From Wenxinia marina DSM 24838 (GTDB lineage: Bacteria; Pseudomonadota; Alphaproteobacteria; Rhodobacterales; Rhodobacteraceae): a DNA stretch of 57,335 nucleotides. Under the pieces are notes generated by a model. That model worked only from the letters and a program-made list of their open reading frames with translations, was not told the origin of the DNA and did not search any database. A program made the position numbers and the translations under genes. Numbering within the stretch: the stretch's first letter is position 1; every line of letters begins with the position of its first letter. Location of the stretch: assembly GCF_000379485.1 (NCBI RefSeq), contig NZ_KB902290.1, forward strand, positions 1-57,335, written 5' to 3'. Positions 48,991 to 56,878 of the stretch are shown piece by piece.

Positions 48991-49049
48991 CCATGGACGA
49001 ATCCCGAGCCGGGGTCAACCGCCGCCGTCCCGCCTCCCGGAAACGCGAA

Positions 49050-49071
49050 CGGCGACCCCGAAGGGCCGCCG
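49050..49071 (-). terminator. Hairpin after the VOC gene
   Basis: CGGCGACCC / GGGCCGCCG stem (8 of 9 pairs) with loop CGAA, 33 bases beyond the VOC stop on the minus strand. No T-run. Confidence 0.4.
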
Positions 49072-49103
49072 TCCGGCGATCGCCGCCTCGTCCCCGGGCC
49101 GGA

Positions 49104-49631
49104 TCAGGCAGCTCGTTCGGCGTTCAGCTTCTTCTTCTTTTCCGTCCACTTGGCGAGCTCGCCGTGGGCTTCCTTGGCCTGCTGCTCCAGGTAGCCGGGC
49201 TCGTCCACGCGGGCCGTCACCTCGAGGCGCAGGCCGTTGGGGTCGAAGAAGTAGATCGAGTTGATGAAATGGTGATCGACGAGGTCGGTCGTCTTGACGC
49301 CGGCATCGTTCAGGCGCTGGCGCATCGCCAGCACCTCGTCGACGCTGTCCACCTCGACCGCGAAGTGCATCACCCAGTCGGGCGTGTTGGGCGAGGGCTT
49401 GGGCATCTCGTTCTCGCCGAGGTCGAAGAAGGCGATGTAGCTGCCGTCGCCCATCTCGAAGAAGAAGTGCGAGTACGGCTTCTCCTCGCCGGTGGACGGG
49501 ACCTTGTCGGCCATCATGCAGGCGACCAGCGGCAGGCCGAGGATGTCCTCGTAGAAGGCCCGCGTCTCCTCGCCATCGCGGCAGGGAAAGGAATAATGGT
49601 AGAGGCCCTTGATCTTGGGGGGCTGGGTCAT
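49104..49631 (-). CDS. VOC-family (glyoxalase/extradiol dioxygenase-like) protein
   Basis: A 175-aa vicinal-oxygen-chelate protein with two beta-alpha-beta-beta-beta modules. The start is GLYHYSFPCRD with a metal-ligand His; later come MHFAVEVDS and a closing Glu in GLRLEVTARV. It may be a small ring-cleavage dioxygenase, an isomerase or a lyase. The C-terminus is a charged, Lys-rich tail (WTEKKKKLNAERAA). GAGGAGG lies 9 bases before the ATG. It is the first gene of the minus-strand set that continues, after a 156-bp gap, with UbiD (2), and it is divergent from the LuxR-type regulator. Confidence 0.85.
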   Translation of the reverse strand: MTQPPKIKGLYHYSFPCRDGEETRAFYEDILGLPLVACMMADKVPSTGEEKPYSHFFFEMGDGSYIAFFDLGENEMPKPSPNTPDWVMHFAVEVDSVDEVLAMRQRLNDAGVKTTDLVDHHFINSIYFFDPNGLRLEVTARVDEPGYLEQQAKEAHGELAKWTEKKKKLNAERAA

Positions 49632-49733
49632 CTTGGTGCTCCTCCTCATGGTCGCGCGCACGGATGGCGCATCGGTCTGTTGACAAGATAGCCGTCCCGG
49701 CCGACGCTCCTGTCCTCTCCGAGGGGGGACAAG

Positions 49734-50489
49734 ATGGGATCGGCCTTCGACGACGCGGCGCCCCTGGTGGCGGCGGTGGGCGGCCCGGGCTTCGGCGCGG
49801 CGCTGATGGCGCTGCTGCACGGTCGGGCGGGGGCGGACCTCTGCTCGGTCTTCACCGTGGACGACGGCCCGCCGGTGACGCTTGTCGCCGAGAGCGCGGC
49901 GCCCGGCGCCTCGCCCTTCGCGCGGATCGCCTCGCTGCGCTACGTGCAGCGCTACTGGCGCCGGGACACCGCGGCGCTGTCGACGCTCGGCCGGGCGCAC
50001 CGCAGCGTGCAGGTGCTGAAGCGGCCGGCGGGGGGCATCGGCGACCTCGACTACCAGCGCGAATGCTACGGCGAGGGCGGCGTCGCCGAGCGGCTGTCGC
50101 TGTACCGCGCGGGGCGGCCGGCGATCATCGCCAACGCCTACCGCGCCAGCGCGACCGGCCGGTTCGAGCCGGGCCACATCGCGGCCTTCACCGAGATGTC
50201 GGGCTTCCTGCACGCCGCCATCGCCCGGCACGCGGACCTGCTGTCGGCCCGCCCCGCCGCCGGGCCGGAGGATGTCGCCCGCCGCCTCGCCGGCTCCGGC
50301 CTCAGCCGGCGCGAGGCGGAGGTCGCGGCACTGCATGCGCGGGGGGAGGAGCAGGGCCGTATCGCAGAGCGGCTTGGCGTCGCCGAGAGCAGCGTCGTGA
50401 CCTACCGGCGGCGCGCCTGCCAGAAACTCGGCGTCTCGGGCCGGGCGCAGTTGCGGGAGAGGCTGGAGGGGCTGACGGGACCGGGGTGA
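49734..50489 (+). CDS. LuxR-type helix-turn-helix regulator
   Basis: A 251-aa regulator with a C-terminal LuxR HTH at about residues 187-240 (LSRREAEVAALHARGEEQGRIAERLGVAESSVVTYRRRACQKLG). For brevity the key pattern is SRRE-x-EV, IAERLGV and a recognition helix beginning ESSVVTY. The N-terminal 180 residues are not a receiver or a recognisable autoinducer domain but look like a GAF-like sensor fold. TTGACA at 49680 is a candidate -35 box, and GAGGGGGG precedes the ATG. It is divergent from the VOC gene across 102 bases, so it may control the 41.9-49.6 kb operon (inference). Confidence 0.82.
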   Translation: MGSAFDDAAPLVAAVGGPGFGAALMALLHGRAGADLCSVFTVDDGPPVTLVAESAAPGASPFARIASLRYVQRYWRRDTAALSTLGRAHRSVQVLKRPAGGIGDLDYQRECYGEGGVAERLSLYRAGRPAIIANAYRASATGRFEPGHIAAFTEMSGFLHAAIARHADLLSARPAAGPEDVARRLAGSGLSRREAEVAALHARGEEQGRIAERLGVAESSVVTYRRRACQKLGVSGRAQLRERLEGLTGPG

Positions 50490-50545
50490 GGCGGCGACCG
50501 CGGGACGGCTTGCATACGAGGCGGCGTCGCCCGGTACCGATCGGG

Positions 50546-50680
50546 GCCCCGGGTCAGGTCCGGGGCGGGTGATCTTTGTCGCTAACGTGCAAGCTCTGCG
50601 CCTTTTTTTTCCCGATCTGCGGGTCACTCAGGCAGGGATCGTGCTAGCGCTCCCCGTCCCGGGCTTGACCCGGGACCTCG
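50546..50680. repeat. Two dispersed REP-like hairpins and a T8 run
   Basis: CCCCGGGTCAGGTCCGGGG near 50550 and TCCCGGGCTTGACCCGGGA near 50657 belong to the same hairpin family as the array at 10065-10570. Between them is a run of eight T (50603-50610), unusual in this GC-rich DNA. No gene is seen in 50490-50718. Confidence 0.6.
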
Positions 50681-50718
50681 CTCGACAACCCGGGCGCTCG
50701 CGGAACGGCAGGCCGCCC

Positions 50719-51207
50719 TCAGCCCGCCCTCACGGCATCGAGCCGCGCAAGAAACGTCTCCACCAGCCCCGATGGAAAGGACGTTCCCAGCCCCGCCGCA
50801 TAGCCCTCCAGACTCCGCGCCGCCGCCTCCCGCACCGGCCGGCCCGTCTCGGCCGGCGCGATCTCCAGCCGCTCCAGCAGCTCCTGCTCGGCGCGCTCCG
50901 AGTCCAGCTCGACCTTCTTGATCCGGTTGCGCAGGCTCTCCTGCGCCTCCCGGTCCGGCAGCAGCTCCGCCCCTTTCAGCACCCGCCTGACGTCGCGCAG
51001 CGGCGCCACGACGGTGCGCCGCCACGGCGCGACCGCGGCGTCCACTGCCGCCACCCCGGCGGCGTCCAGGGCTTCGCCACGGCCGGCGCGCCACAGCAGG
51101 TACAGCAGCACGTTCACGTCGGCGCCGAGCTCGTCCTGCGCCGCCAGGCAGGCCGCCTGCACCGCGTCGTCGCCGTAGAAGGTCAGCGAGAAATCCCAGA
51201 ACCGCAT
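50719..51207 (-). CDS. TIGR02444/DUF2390 family protein
   Basis: A 162-aa protein starting MRFWDFSLTFYGDDAVQAACLAAQDELGADVNVLL-, where FWDFS, the ACLxLQD-like helix and the xDVNxLLY segment are the marks of the DUF2390/TIGR02444 family. The function of the family is not known to me. The rest is helical and charged (RRTVVAPLRDVRRVLKGAE, LRNRIKKVELDSERAEQELL). GAGGAGGG precedes the ATG at 51207. It is a common proteobacterial gene, so it probably marks the return to the core genome after the catabolic region. Confidence 0.85.
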   Translation of the reverse strand: MRFWDFSLTFYGDDAVQAACLAAQDELGADVNVLLYLLWRAGRGEALDAAGVAAVDAAVAPWRRTVVAPLRDVRRVLKGAELLPDREAQESLRNRIKKVELDSERAEQELLERLEIAPAETGRPVREAAARSLEGYAAGLGTSFPSGLVETFLARLDAVRAG

Positions 51208-51329
51208 CTGTCCCTCCTCGGGGCGGGTCCGCCCGTCCTGTCCGGTATGGGCATGCCGGACCGGCCAAGCAAGCTCACGGCGCGGGCAGGGCGCCCGGCC
51301 CGCAATCCAGCGCACCACCACATGCTCCC

Positions 51330-51400
51330 CTATCTTGCCCCAAATACCTCCGGGGTGAATGCGCCGTCAGGCGCAGAGGGGCAGCGCCCCTTTCCCGGTC
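51330..51400. repeat. Rhodobacterales-type intergenic hairpin block
   Basis: CCCCAAATACCTCCGGGG followed by the hairpins GCGCC-GTCA-GGCGC and GGGGCAGCGCCCC. Similar blocks are often seen between genes in Rhodobacterales genomes (from memory, not searched). The remaining part of 51208-51509 is the 5' region of the MFS gene; no other gene is seen. Confidence 0.5.
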
Positions 51401-51509
51401 CCCCGGGTTGGACGGCCTCGGCGGCCGCCCCGCCCGCGACCTGCCGGCTTGCCGTCGGCGCCGTCTCGTGACCATCTGCACCCCGCGTCGCCCGTTGCGA
51501 GTCCGTCCG

Positions 51510-52718
51510 ATGACCACCACCGCCACCACCACCGTCTTCCGCCCCCGCACGCACCTCGCCGTCCTCGCGGTCCTCGGCGTGACGCACCTGCTGAACGACC
51601 TGATGCAGTCGGTGATCCCGGCGGCCTACCCGATCCTCAAGAATGATTTCGGCCTCGACTTCGTGCAGATCGGCCTGATCACGCTGACCTTCCAGATCGC
51701 GGGTTCGCTGCTGCAGCCGGTGATGGGCCTGGTGACGGACCGCTACCCGGCGCCCTATTCGCCGGTCGTGGGGATGATGTTCACCCTGTCGGGCCTCGTC
51801 TGCCTCGCCTTCGCGGGCAGCTACGCGGCGATCCTGATGGCGGTGGCGCTGATCGGCATCGGTTCGTCCATCTTCCACCCCGAGGCGACGCGGATGGCGC
51901 GCTACGCCGCCGGCGACCGGCAAGGGCTGGCGCAAGGCATCTTCCAGGTGGGCGGACAGGCGGGCGGCGCGCTCGGCCCGGTGTTCGCCGCGCTGATCAT
52001 CGTGCCATGGGGGCAGGGGAGCCTCGCCTGGTTCGCGGTCGTGGCGTTGATGGCGATGCTGCTGCTGACCTGGATCGGCAGCAAGCAGCGTCTCATCAGC
52101 CAGGAGTTCGCCGACAACCGCGCCCGCCGCAGCAAGGAGCGGACGGTGGCGCCGCACGCCACCTCCACGATCATCATCGGCCTCGTCGTGCTGACGGTCC
52201 TGATGTTCACCAAGAACGCCTACGGCGAGAGCTTCCGCTCGTTCTACACCTTCTACCTGATCGAGAGGTTCGGCCTGTCGATCCCGGCCTCGCAGATGAT
52301 GCTGTTCGTGTTCCTGATCTCGGCGGCGGTGGGCGTTCTGATCGGTGGCATCGTCGGCGACGCGATCGGCCGGCAGCGGATCATCTGGATCTCGGTGCTG
52401 GGGCCGCTGCCGCTGACGCTGATCCTTCCTTACGCGGATCTCTTCTGGACCGGCGTGCTGACGATCCTCATCAACCTGGTGATGGCGAGCGCCTTCGCCT
52501 CGATCCTGATCTACGCGATGGACCTCTTGCCGAACCGGATCGGCCTGATCGGCGGGCTGTTCTACGGGCTGAACTTCGGCCTCGGCGGCATCGCGGCGGC
52601 GATCCTCGGCGTGATGGCGGACAGCTACGGAGTGGAGACGGTGTACCGCGTCTGCTCGTTCCTGCCGCTGGCGGGGCTGCTGGCGTGGTTCCTGCCGCCT
52701 CTGGACGAGAGGCGCTAG
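51510..52718 (+). CDS. MFS transporter, fosmidomycin-resistance (Fsr) type
   Basis: A 402-aa major facilitator protein with 12 predicted membrane helices. The early segment GVTHLLNDLMQSVIPAAYPILKNDFGL and QPVMGLVTDRYP are typical of Fsr-like exporters, as is GSSIFHPEATRMARYAAG. The central loop (about 200-220) is charged. The ATG at 51510 is chosen; the frame stays open 34 codons further up but without membrane character. Fsr relatives export fosmidomycin and other small polar compounds; the natural role is unknown. It stands alone. Confidence 0.88.
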   Translation: MTTTATTTVFRPRTHLAVLAVLGVTHLLNDLMQSVIPAAYPILKNDFGLDFVQIGLITLTFQIAGSLLQPVMGLVTDRYPAPYSPVVGMMFTLSGLVCLAFAGSYAAILMAVALIGIGSSIFHPEATRMARYAAGDRQGLAQGIFQVGGQAGGALGPVFAALIIVPWGQGSLAWFAVVALMAMLLLTWIGSKQRLISQEFADNRARRSKERTVAPHATSTIIIGLVVLTVLMFTKNAYGESFRSFYTFYLIERFGLSIPASQMMLFVFLISAAVGVLIGGIVGDAIGRQRIIWISVLGPLPLTLILPYADLFWTGVLTILINLVMASAFASILIYAMDLLPNRIGLIGGLFYGLNFGLGGIAAAILGVMADSYGVETVYRVCSFLPLAGLLAWFLPPLDERR

Positions 52719-52789
52719 CGGGATATCGACCGCGGCGGGCGGCGGGCTATCTTGAGCACGGTATCGTTACATCGGTGCCGGGTTCCGCC

Positions 52790-53314
52790 ATGCTGCTTCG
52801 CCTCCTTCTCGTCCTTTCCGCCCTCGCGGCGCTTCCCGCCGCGGCGCTGGAAAGCTTCCGCTTCGCCTCCATCGACGGGGGCGAGTACGACATGGCCGAC
52901 TGGGCGGGGCGGCCCGTGCTGGTCGCCAACACCGCCTCGCTCTGCGCCTTCACCTCGCAGTACGGCGATCTGCAGGACCTCTACGACGCCTACCGCGACC
53001 GCGGCCTCGTCGTCCTCGCCGTGCCGTCGGACGACTTCCGGCAGGAGCTGGGCAGCGAGGCGGAGGTGCGCGACTTCTGCGCCATGACCTTCGGCCTCGA
53101 CCTGCCGATGACCGAGATCACCCACGTCGTCGGCGACGCGGCGCATCCGTTCTACGCCTGGGTCGCGGCGGAGACCGGGTTCGTGCCGGGCTGGAACTTC
53201 AACAAGGTGCTGGTCGGGCCGGACGGCGCGGTGGTGGCGAGCTGGGGCTCGACCGTGGGGCCGACCTCGCCGGCCATCGTGTCGGCGGTCGAGGCGGCGC
53301 TGTCGCCCGGATGA
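52790..53314 (+). CDS. Glutathione peroxidase-family protein with signal peptide
   Basis: A 174-aa thioredoxin-fold peroxidase of the GPx family. A signal peptide covers about residues 1-19 (hydrophobic LLLVLSALAALPAAA), so it is secreted to the periplasm. The catalytic Cys52 is in NTASLCAFTSQY (normally NTASKCGFT), a Gln follows at about 85 (FRQE), and the Trp-Asn pair is in GWNFNK. The family reduces peroxides with thiols. ATG at 52790. It is followed 10 bases later by the histone-deacetylase-like gene. Confidence 0.88.
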   Translation: MLLRLLLVLSALAALPAAALESFRFASIDGGEYDMADWAGRPVLVANTASLCAFTSQYGDLQDLYDAYRDRGLVVLAVPSDDFRQELGSEAEVRDFCAMTFGLDLPMTEITHVVGDAAHPFYAWVAAETGFVPGWNFNKVLVGPDGAVVASWGSTVGPTSPAIVSAVEAALSPG

Positions 53315-53324
53315 TCGCCGCCCC

Positions 53325-54455
53325 ATGAGCGTCGCGCACGGCCCGCTCTTCATCGGGCACGAGATCTACCGCCGCTCGTCCTACGGCGGATGGCACCCGC
53401 TGCGCATCCCCCGCGTCTCGACGGTCATGGACCTGTCCCGCGCGCTGGGCTGGCTGCCGGCGCCGCGCTTCGTCACCAGCCCGCGCGCCAGGCCCGCCGC
53501 GCTGCACGCCTTCCACACGCCGGACTACGTCGCCGCCCTGCGGGCCGCCGAGGCGGCGCAGGCGGTGAGCGCGGAGGTCCGCGCCCGCCACAACATCGGC
53601 ACCCACGCCAATCCGGTCTTCCCCGAGATGTTCCGCCGCCCCGCCACCTCCGCCGGGGCGGCGTTTCTGGCCGGGGAGCTGCTGGCGCAGGGCGGCACCG
53701 TCTACGCGCCCGCCTGCGGCACGCACCACGCCTTTCCCGACTACGCGAACGGCTTCTGCTACTTCAACGATCCGGTCCTCGCGATCCTGTCGCTGCGGCG
53801 GCAGGGTGTGCGCCGGATCGGCTATGTCGACATCGACGCGCACCACCCCGACGGGGTGGAGGCGGCGCTGGGGCAGGACCCCGACACGCTGATGATCTCG
53901 GTCCACGAGGAGAACCGCTGGCCGCGGACCGGTGCGCTGGGCGATGTCGGCGGGGGCGGGGTCTACAACCTGCCGGTGCCGCGGGGCTGCCACGACGACG
54001 AGATGGCCCTCGCGCGCGAGGCGCTGATCCTGCCGGCCGTGAGCGACTTCCGGCCCGACGCGATCGTCCTGCAATGCGGCGCCGATGCCGTGCTGGAGGA
54101 TCCGCAATCGAAGATGGCCCTGTCGAACAACGCCCACTGGGCGATCGCCGCGGCCCTACGGCCGCTGGCGCCGCGGATGCTGGCTCTGGGCGGCGGCGGG
54201 TACAACCCGTGGTCCGTCGGCCGCCTCTGGACCGGCCTCTGGGGCACGCTCGCGGGCGAGGAGATCCCGGACCGCCTGCCGCCCGCCGCCGAGGCTGTCC
54301 TGCGCGCCCTGACCTGGCCCGGCCCGACCCGCACCCGCGTCCCGCCCGAACCGTGGCTCACGACCCTGCGCGACCCGCCCCGCGGCGGCCCCATAGGCGA
54401 CGAGGTCCGCACCCGCGTGGCCGCGCTGCACGAGCGGCTGAAGGTCTGGGTCTGA
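53325..54455 (+). CDS. Histone deacetylase (AcuC/acetylpolyamine amidohydrolase) family protein
   Basis: A 376-aa zinc deacetylase-fold protein. The active-site pair His134-His135 (CGTHHAFPDY) and the zinc ligands Asp171, His173 (DIDAHHPDG) and Asp259 (CGADAVLED) are in place, and GGGGYNP is the late family motif. Bacterial members deacetylate polyamines or acyl-CoA synthetases. The start ATG at 53325 lies 10 bases after the peroxidase stop, so the two are probably co-transcribed. Substrate unknown. The gene ends just before the tRNA-Cys gene, which is on the other strand. Confidence 0.92.
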   Translation: MSVAHGPLFIGHEIYRRSSYGGWHPLRIPRVSTVMDLSRALGWLPAPRFVTSPRARPAALHAFHTPDYVAALRAAEAAQAVSAEVRARHNIGTHANPVFPEMFRRPATSAGAAFLAGELLAQGGTVYAPACGTHHAFPDYANGFCYFNDPVLAILSLRRQGVRRIGYVDIDAHHPDGVEAALGQDPDTLMISVHEENRWPRTGALGDVGGGGVYNLPVPRGCHDDEMALAREALILPAVSDFRPDAIVLQCGADAVLEDPQSKMALSNNAHWAIAAALRPLAPRMLALGGGGYNPWSVGRLWTGLWGTLAGEEIPDRLPPAAEAVLRALTWPGPTRTRVPPEPWLTTLRDPPRGGPIGDEVRTRVAALHERLKVWV

Positions 54456-54476
54456 GGGGAGGGGCCGGGGAAGGGA

Positions 54477-54550
54477 TGGAGGCGAGTACCGGAATCGAAC
54501 CGGTGTGCACGGATTTGCAATCCGCTGCGTAACCACTCCGCCAACTCGCC
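54477..54550 (-). tRNA. tRNA-Cys (anticodon GCA)
   Basis: Read on the minus strand the 74 bases (CCA encoded at 54477-54479) form a full cloverleaf: acceptor GGCGAGT / ACTCGCC with U73, T-loop GGTTCGATTCC, and anticodon loop GATTGCAAATC with GCA. It is a single copy with no integrase gene or repeated 3' end seen next to it. Confidence 0.95.
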
Positions 54551-54701
54551 GAAGGTCTGCGCCGTATAGCATGACCGCGGAGGCGCGCAAGGGCGGCGGC
54601 GGGGCCACAGGGTGTGCCGCGCGTGTCATCGGCCGTTGCCGGCCCCGGTGGGCTGTGGCATCACGGGGGCCGACGTCATTCCGAACCGATGAGTTCAGCC
54701 C

Positions 54702-55355
54702 GTGGTCGATTTCGCAACCCGCCGCCGCATGATGGTCGACACCCAGGTGCGGCCGTCCGACGTCACCAAGTATCCGATCATCGAGGCGATGCTGAACGTC
54801 CCGCGGGAGGCCTACGTGCCGCAGGGGCGCCGCGAGGCCGCCTACATGGGCGAGAGCATCCCTCTCGGCGGCGACCGGGTGATCCTCGAGCCGCGGACCT
54901 TCGCCAAGTTCCTCGACGGGATGGAGATCCGGCCCGGCGACGTGGTTCTCGACGTCGGCTGCGGGCTTGGCTACTCGACCGCGATCCTCGCCTGGCTGGC
55001 CGAATTCGTCGTCGGCGTCGAGGACGATGCCGGCCGCGCCGAGGAGGCGCAGGCGACGCTGTCGGATCAGGGCGTGGACAACGCTGCGGTCATCGAGGGG
55101 CCGCTCGAGGCGGGGCACGCCAAGGGCGGGCCATACGACGTGATCCTGATCGAGGGCGCGGTAGAGCAGGTGCCGCAGGCGCTGCTGGATCAGCTCAAGG
55201 ACGGCGGCCGGATCGGTGCGATCTTCGCCGAGGCGGGCCTCGGGACCGCGCGCATCGGATACAAGACGGACGGCCGGGTCGGCTGGCGCTATGCGTTCAA
55301 CGCAGGCGCGCCGGTCCTGAGCGGGTTCCGCACGACGGCCGCGTTCAGCTTCTGA
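54702..55355 (+). CDS. pcm: Protein-L-isoaspartate O-methyltransferase family protein
   Basis: A 217-aa methyltransferase. SAM motif I is VVLDVGCGLGYSTA (81-94); the N-terminal RMMVDTQVRPSDVTKYPIIEAM and VPREAYVP match the PCMT family as found in alphaproteobacteria. The enzyme methylates isoaspartyl residues for protein repair in the cytosol, though many alphaproteobacterial members of this subgroup are uncharacterised. GTG start at 54702. It stands directly before the TolC-like gene, an order common in Rhodobacterales (from memory). Confidence 0.9.
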   Translation: MVDFATRRRMMVDTQVRPSDVTKYPIIEAMLNVPREAYVPQGRREAAYMGESIPLGGDRVILEPRTFAKFLDGMEIRPGDVVLDVGCGLGYSTAILAWLAEFVVGVEDDAGRAEEAQATLSDQGVDNAAVIEGPLEAGHAKGGPYDVILIEGAVEQVPQALLDQLKDGGRIGAIFAEAGLGTARIGYKTDGRVGWRYAFNAGAPVLSGFRTTAAFSF

Positions 55356-55417
55356 ACGGCGCGGTCCTTGGCGAGGCAGGCGCCGGAACGGGTGCCGCGA
55401 GCAGGAGATCATGGGCG

Positions 55418-56803
55418 ATGCTGAGACGTCTGGGACGACAGGGCAGGCGGGCGGCCGCGGCGCTCGCAGTGGCGGCGGTGATGGCCGCGCCGGCAGCGGC
55501 CGAGACGATCGCCGACGCGCTGGCCTTCGGCTACGAGGCTTCGGGCCTCCTGGAGCAGAACCGTGCCCTGCTGCGCGCCGCGGACGAGGACGTGGCGCAG
55601 GCGGTGGGCGCGCTCCTGCCGGTGGTCAACTGGTCGGCCTCGACCCAGTTCAACGCGCCGCGGACCGCGTTTCAGGACGACGTCGGCGACCAGATCACCG
55701 CCAACCTCCAGCTGACGGCGCAGATCACCCTCTATGACGGCGGCGCGAACCGCCTGGCCGTCGACGCGCAGAAGGAGCTGGTCCTCGCGACCCGCGCCTC
55801 GCTGCGCTCGGTCGAGCTGGACATCCTGCTGCGGATCGCGGCGGCCTACATGGAGGTGCGCCGCAACACGGAATTCGTGACGCTGCGGCAGAACAACCTC
55901 CGTCTCATCACGCAGGAGCTGCGCGCCGCCGAGGACCGTTTCGAGGTGGGCGAGGTGACGCGCACCGACGTGAGCCTCGCCGAGGCGCGGCTTGCCGCGG
56001 CCCGCAGCCTGCTGGCCGCCGAGGAAGGCGCGCTCGCCCGCGCGGTGGCCGAGTACGCCGCCGCCGTGGGCCGGGCGCCCGGCAACCTCTCGCCCGCCGG
56101 CCCGGTCTCGGTGCCGGCGACGCTGGACGAGGCGCAGGACATCGCGGTCCGGACCCATCCGGCGATCGACGAGGCGCGTCACAACGTGTCGGCGGCCGAG
56201 ATCAACATCGCTCGCGCCGAGGCGGCGATGCGGCCGAACCTGACGCTGCAGGGATCGGTCTCGACCGACCTCGAGGGGAACGAGCGGGCGGGCGTCGGCC
56301 TCAACCTCTCGGGCCCGATCTACCAGGGCGGGCGTCTGGCCAGTGCGGTGCGCCAGATCATGGCCCGCCGCGACGCGGCCCGGTCGGGCCTGCACCTGTC
56401 GGTCCAGGGCGTGACGCAGAACGTGGCCAACGCCTGGACCCAGCTCGAGGTGGCCCGCGCCAGCGCCGTCGCCCTCGACCAGCAGGTCCGCGCCGCGACC
56501 GTCGCCTTCCGGTCCGTCCGCGAGGAGGCGACGCTGGGCGCGCGCACCACGCTCGACGTGCTGAACGCCGAGCAGGAGCTGCTGGACGCCCGCGCCAACC
56601 TCGTCTCGTCCCAGGTGGACGAGACGATCGCGACCTACAGCCTTCTCGCCGCGATGGGGCTGCTGACGGCCGAGCATCTGGGCCTGCGCGTCCAGATCTA
56701 CGACCCCGCCGCCTACTACAACCTCGTGCGCAACGCCCCGCCGGCGCTGTCCGAGCAGGGGCGCGCCCTTGACCGCGTGCTCGAATCGATCGGCCGGAAC
56801 TGA
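55418..56803 (+). CDS. tolC: TolC-family outer membrane efflux protein
   Basis: A 461-aa TolC-type protein with a signal peptide (about residues 1-28, AAPAAA-ETIADAL). Two repeats of long amphipathic helices follow, with the family's AYMEVRRNTEFVTLRQNNLRLITQEL region, written here as the stretch near residues 143-170, and the second repeat near 330-400 (WTQLEVARASAVALDQQVRAA, GARTTLDVLNAEQELLDARANLV). The latter contains the T-x-DVL-x-AEQEL signature. It forms the trimeric outer-membrane channel for type I secretion or drug efflux. The ATG at 55418 gives the signal peptide; an ATG at 55411 is out of frame. Confidence 0.92.
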   Translation: MLRRLGRQGRRAAAALAVAAVMAAPAAAETIADALAFGYEASGLLEQNRALLRAADEDVAQAVGALLPVVNWSASTQFNAPRTAFQDDVGDQITANLQLTAQITLYDGGANRLAVDAQKELVLATRASLRSVELDILLRIAAAYMEVRRNTEFVTLRQNNLRLITQELRAAEDRFEVGEVTRTDVSLAEARLAAARSLLAAEEGALARAVAEYAAAVGRAPGNLSPAGPVSVPATLDEAQDIAVRTHPAIDEARHNVSAAEINIARAEAAMRPNLTLQGSVSTDLEGNERAGVGLNLSGPIYQGGRLASAVRQIMARRDAARSGLHLSVQGVTQNVANAWTQLEVARASAVALDQQVRAATVAFRSVREEATLGARTTLDVLNAEQELLDARANLVSSQVDETIATYSLLAAMGLLTAEHLGLRVQIYDPAAYYNLVRNAPPALSEQGRALDRVLESIGRN

Positions 56804-56878
56804 TCGCAATTCTTCGCAACGGTTGTGACGGAGACGCCTCGCGCCTAGAATGGGCGCGGGGCGCAAGGCAGGTGAACA

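Noticed and set aside
50603-50610. T8 run as a strong terminator for the LuxR gene
   Set aside because: The preceding bases form only a weak stem, and the run is over 110 bases after the stop.
54477-54550. tRNA-Cys as an integration site of a genomic island
   Set aside because: No integrase, no duplicated tRNA 3' end seen, and core-type genes lie on both sides.
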